NCBI GenBank assembly: GCA_943788245.1
Contig: CALSPN010000026.1
Span: 62,001-126,000 of the forward strand
Direction of reading: 5' to 3'
Source: an uncultured Verrucomicrobiae bacterium
GTDB lineage: Bacteria; Verrucomicrobiota; Verrucomicrobiia; Limisphaerales; AAA164-E04
Length of the DNA stretch: 64,000 bases
The notes below the pieces were generated by a model. That model was not told the DNA's origin, searched no databases, and worked only from the letters and a program-made list of their open reading frames with translations. How positions within the stretch are numbered: position 1 is the stretch's first letter; each line of letters opens with the position of its first letter. The translations under genes were made by a program, and so were the position numbers. Positions 61,422-64,000 of the stretch are shown piece by piece.

Positions 61422-62795
61422 ATGTCATTCGATCGATTAGCAAGTTTCTTCAAAAAACGCTGGCCACATCTGGAAAAAAACCGGGATGTGGAAAGCAAAC
61501 GCATCGCAAGCCGCATCAAAACAGTTGAGTGCGACTTTGGGCTACCAGTCAAAACTTGTATTCTTATTTTACTTGGCTACTACCTGTTTTTTTCGAACTG
61601 GGTGCACGATGTGGCCAACACCCGCGAAGTAGCTTTGAGCATTGTGCGCCAGTTTTTCATTATTTACACCTTCATCAACATAGGCTGTGGAATCATGATT
61701 GCGGGAATGAGGGACCTTCCACTCTGGTTCAATCAACTGATTGTCCTTGCCGTCAGCGTCCTTGATATGCTTTTCCTCTCGGCTTTGACGCTGGTAACAG
61801 GAGGATTTCAAAGCTTGCTGTTCTGGCTTTTCTTGCTCTTGATCATTCGCAATGCTCTGAGTATTTACGCTCCAACGACACAAATCACCGTAAATACGTT
61901 GACCGTCATTTGCTTCATGATGGCAGGACTGACGGATGTTGCGATAGCAAGGGTCGAATTGGAATCCGTGAATACCAACACCGATTCTTTTATTTTGAGG
62001 CTGGTGATTCTGGGCACCATGACCTTGTGGTGCTACGGCTTTCAAACCTTGTTTGACAAGCAGAGACGGGCTGAAGATGAGTCAAGAGAATTCAAAATAC
62101 GTCAAGAGCAGCTTCAGGCCACAGGCAGATTAGCAGCTGAGATAGCCCATCAATTGAAGAATCCACTTGGAATCATCAATAATGCCGCCTTTACGCTGCA
62201 AAGAACGGTTAAAGAAGGAAAAACGATTACGCAGCAAATCCACCTGATCAGAGAGGAAGTCCACCGATCCGATCGCATCATCACCGACCTCATGGGGTTC
62301 GCCCAACTTGCGGAAGGTTCTGTCGAACCTTTGAATATTCCAGAAGAAATGGATCAAGCCGTTGAACAGGTTTTTCCAGAAGCAGCAGATTTCAAGATGA
62401 AAATTGAACGCGACTACGGACCAGCTCTTCCAAAAGTTTTTATGCAGAGAGGGCATTTCAATGAAATCATGGTCAACATCCTTCAAAATGCAAGAGAGGC
62501 CATACCTGAAAATTGCAACATTAAACTGACAGCCTCAGCCAGTGAGGGTTATTCAATCCTCGTCACCATTGAAGATAGTGGTCCAGGAATGTCGCAAGAG
62601 TTATTGGATCAAGTTTTTGAACCTTATTTCACGACCAAAGAAAAAGGAACCGGATTGGGCCTGGCCATCGTCAGACACAATGTAGAAATTTACGGAGGAC
62701 ATCTAAAGGTGGAATCACAGCTTGGCGAAGGCACCAAGTTCATACTACAGTTTCCCGCTCGAACATTGATCAAATTGCAAAGAAATCCGGGATGA
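61422..62795 (+). CDS. Sensor histidine kinase
   Basis: 457 residues. Five or six membrane segments lie between residues 45 and 205, so the sensory domain is in the membrane. HisKA follows with H243 in AAEIAHQLKNPLGII. The HATPase has N box NILQNAREAIPE, G1 VTIEDSGPGM and G2 TKEKGTGLGLAIVRHN. It autophosphorylates and passes phosphate to the regulator that overlaps its stop by four bases (ATGA). The signal is unknown. Confidence 0.94.
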   Translation: MSFDRLASFFKKRWPHLEKNRDVESKRIASRIKTVECDFGLPVKTCILILLGYYLFFSNWVHDVANTREVALSIVRQFFIIYTFINIGCGIMIAGMRDLPLWFNQLIVLAVSVLDMLFLSALTLVTGGFQSLLFWLFLLLIIRNALSIYAPTTQITVNTLTVICFMMAGLTDVAIARVELESVNTNTDSFILRLVILGTMTLWCYGFQTLFDKQRRAEDESREFKIRQEQLQATGRLAAEIAHQLKNPLGIINNAAFTLQRTVKEGKTITQQIHLIREEVHRSDRIITDLMGFAQLAEGSVEPLNIPEEMDQAVEQVFPEAADFKMKIERDYGPALPKVFMQRGHFNEIMVNILQNAREAIPENCNIKLTASASEGYSILVTIEDSGPGMSQELLDQVFEPYFTTKEKGTGLGLAIVRHNVEIYGGHLKVESQLGEGTKFILQFPARTLIKLQRNPG

Positions 62796-64000
62796 ACAAA
62801 AATCTACCCCCCATCCTCATCGTTGATGATGAGAAAAATATGCGCATTTCGCTCGCAACCGTCATGAAAGACGAGGGCTATGAAACAATAGCCGCGGAAT
62901 CAGCGGAGGAAGCGCTTGAAATGCTCAAGACGGAGCCATGCTTTCTTGTCATTACAGATGCTCGGCTGGGAGGGATGAGTGGTTATGAATTTCTCAAGGA
63001 GATGTCCAAGAGCAAACCTGATCTTCCCATTTTGATGATTACAGCTTATGCCACACCGAAACTCGCTGTTGAAGCAATTAAGTCGGGTGCCATTGATTAC
63101 CTGGCAAAGCCATTTGCCCCGGAGGAATTACTGCACGCAGTGGCTCGATGCGCCGAGAGGCATGCACTCATTCAGGAAAATCTGGCATTGAAAAATGCCA
63201 GTAAAACCTCCTTTGGCTTGGAAAAAATCATCGGAGAGTCTGCAGGTATAAATTCCATGAGGGAACTGATCAAAACAGTCGCCCCCACAAATGCCACCGT
63301 TCTGGTTCTGGGAGAGAGCGGGACCGGTAAAGAACTCATCGCTGGAGCCATCCATGCACTCAGTCAGAGAAGAGAGGAAAGCTATACGCGCATCAATTGT
63401 GCTGCCATTCCAGACCAACTTCTGGAAAGTGAACTCTTTGGTCACGAGAAAGGAGCTTTCACTGGGGCCATTAAAAATAAAGTGGGGCGTATGGAAGAGG
63501 CCGATGGGGGAACAGTTTTTCTTGATGAAATTGGTGACATGAGCCGCCCACTGCAGGCCAAGCTGTTGCGTTTTTTAGAGGATGGAACATTCACTCGAGT
63601 TGGAGGTAACCAGGAATTACAGGTCGATGTAAGACTCATTGCCGCTACAAACAGAGATATCGTTGAAGCCATTCGTGGAAATCAGTTTCGGGAAGATTTG
63701 TTCCATCGTCTGAATGTGGTTCAATTCACTCCACCCGCTCTTAGAGAAAGGGGAGAGGATGTGATTACTTTAGCAAAACATTTCCTCAAGTTTTTTTCGA
63801 TGACGATGAATAAAACGATCGATGATTTCACAGATGAGGCGACAAGCCTCCTTCGCACGCACCACTGGCCCGGAAATGTGCGTGAACTGAGAAATGCAAT
63901 CGAAAGGTGCGTTATTCTGGAAACAGGAGAGCAAATTAAGCCCTCGAGCCTTCCGGATTTCAAAGTGGAATCGCGTCTGGGGAATTCAGAGCCTTCGAAG
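62792..64000 (+). CDS. Sigma-54-dependent response regulator, NtrC family (cut by window end)
   Basis: 403 codons present, the frame still open at the window end. The receiver domain has the acidic pocket VDDE, phosphorylated D56 (ITDARLGG) and the conserved lysine (YLAKPFAP). The AAA+ domain has Walker A GESGTGKE near residue 174, the sigma-54 contact loop GAFTGA near 221 and Walker B GGTVFLDE, with HHWPGNVRELRNAIERCV as sensor II. The C-terminal Fis-type HTH lies beyond the window. The kinase gene overlaps it, so they form a two-component pair activating sigma-54 promoters. Confidence 0.96.
   Translation, partial: MNKNLPPILIVDDEKNMRISLATVMKDEGYETIAAESAEEALEMLKTEPCFLVITDARLGGMSGYEFLKEMSKSKPDLPILMITAYATPKLAVEAIKSGAIDYLAKPFAPEELLHAVARCAERHALIQENLALKNASKTSFGLEKIIGESAGINSMRELIKTVAPTNATVLVLGESGTGKELIAGAIHALSQRREESYTRINCAAIPDQLLESELFGHEKGAFTGAIKNKVGRMEEADGGTVFLDEIGDMSRPLQAKLLRFLEDGTFTRVGGNQELQVDVRLIAATNRDIVEAIRGNQFREDLFHRLNVVQFTPPALRERGEDVITLAKHFLKFFSMTMNKTIDDFTDEATSLLRTHHWPGNVRELRNAIERCVILETGEQIKPSSLPDFKVESRLGNSEPSK

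Overview
The window is a gene-dense bacterial chromosome segment that I assign to the phylum Verrucomicrobiota, probably on the Opitutae/Puniceicoccales side (the class is less certain). The best evidence is the 16S rRNA: at 48358-48375 it carries the GCTGCCACCCGTAGGTGT variant of the EUB338 site, the one used to target Verrucomicrobia. Supporting markers are a 51-residue small basic protein beside the rRNA operon, DUF5069, DUF4159 and DUF5916 proteins, prepilin-like secreted proteins, Tat-exported Gfo/Idh/MocA oxidoreductases and formylglycine sulfatases. LpxA and DUF5916/CBM9 show a Gram-negative envelope. I see no plasmid, phage, IS element or CRISPR signature.

Layout. 1-9.4 kb: end of an amidohydrolase gene, a Tat-exported oxidoreductase, an ApbE-type flavinyltransferase, a sulfatase, a secreted propeller-like protein, DUF1294 and DUF5916. 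9.5-19.9 kb: carboxynorspermidine synthase, a LacI regulator, a mono-heme secreted protein, a MOSC protein, YhbY, two methyltransferases, PlsC, a membrane zinc-ribbon protein, ferritin and an HTH protein. 19.9-23.3 kb: succinate dehydrogenase operon sdhCAB. 23.4-31.7 kb: HAD phosphatase, Nnr, a second Gfo/Idh, LpxA, RadC, a second sulfatase and DUF4159. 31.7-43 kb: metallophosphoesterase, DUF6580, RluA-type pseudouridine synthase, a predicted selenoprotein, MATE exporter, sugar isomerase, secreted and prepilin-like proteins, DUF2064, DUF5069 and a PQQ-type propeller. 43.1-49.1 kb: rRNA operon on the minus strand (16S-tRNA-Ala-tRNA-Ile-23S-5S) with tandem promoters, processing stems and a terminator, followed by the small basic protein and a truncated pseudouridine synthase. 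49.4-64 kb: NIPSNAP, SIS and GNAT proteins, FtsH, ribulose-phosphate epimerase, di-heme cytochrome, prepilin-like protein, ribulokinase, Hpt protein, yicC-gmk-coaC, and a sensor kinase with a sigma-54 response regulator cut by the window end.

The most interesting object is the gene at 35273-33864 (minus). It is a secreted thioredoxin-like protein whose frame crosses one TGA, placed exactly at the first position of the CxxC redox motif (W-U-A-G-C). A 6-bp hairpin with a CGUGU loop begins 17 nt after the TGA. This fits selenocysteine insertion and a bacterial SECIS.

The other global observation is a quality warning. At least nine genes (DUF5916, LacI, heme protein, MOSC, HTH protein, sdhB, sdhA, second Gfo/Idh) are broken by frame changes that are all +1 insertions, several in homopolymers. 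They include genes expected to be essential or highly conserved, so these are most likely consensus errors. I annotate these genes as whole reading units and give the point of disruption. The selenocysteine candidate is different: both sides of its TGA are in one frame.
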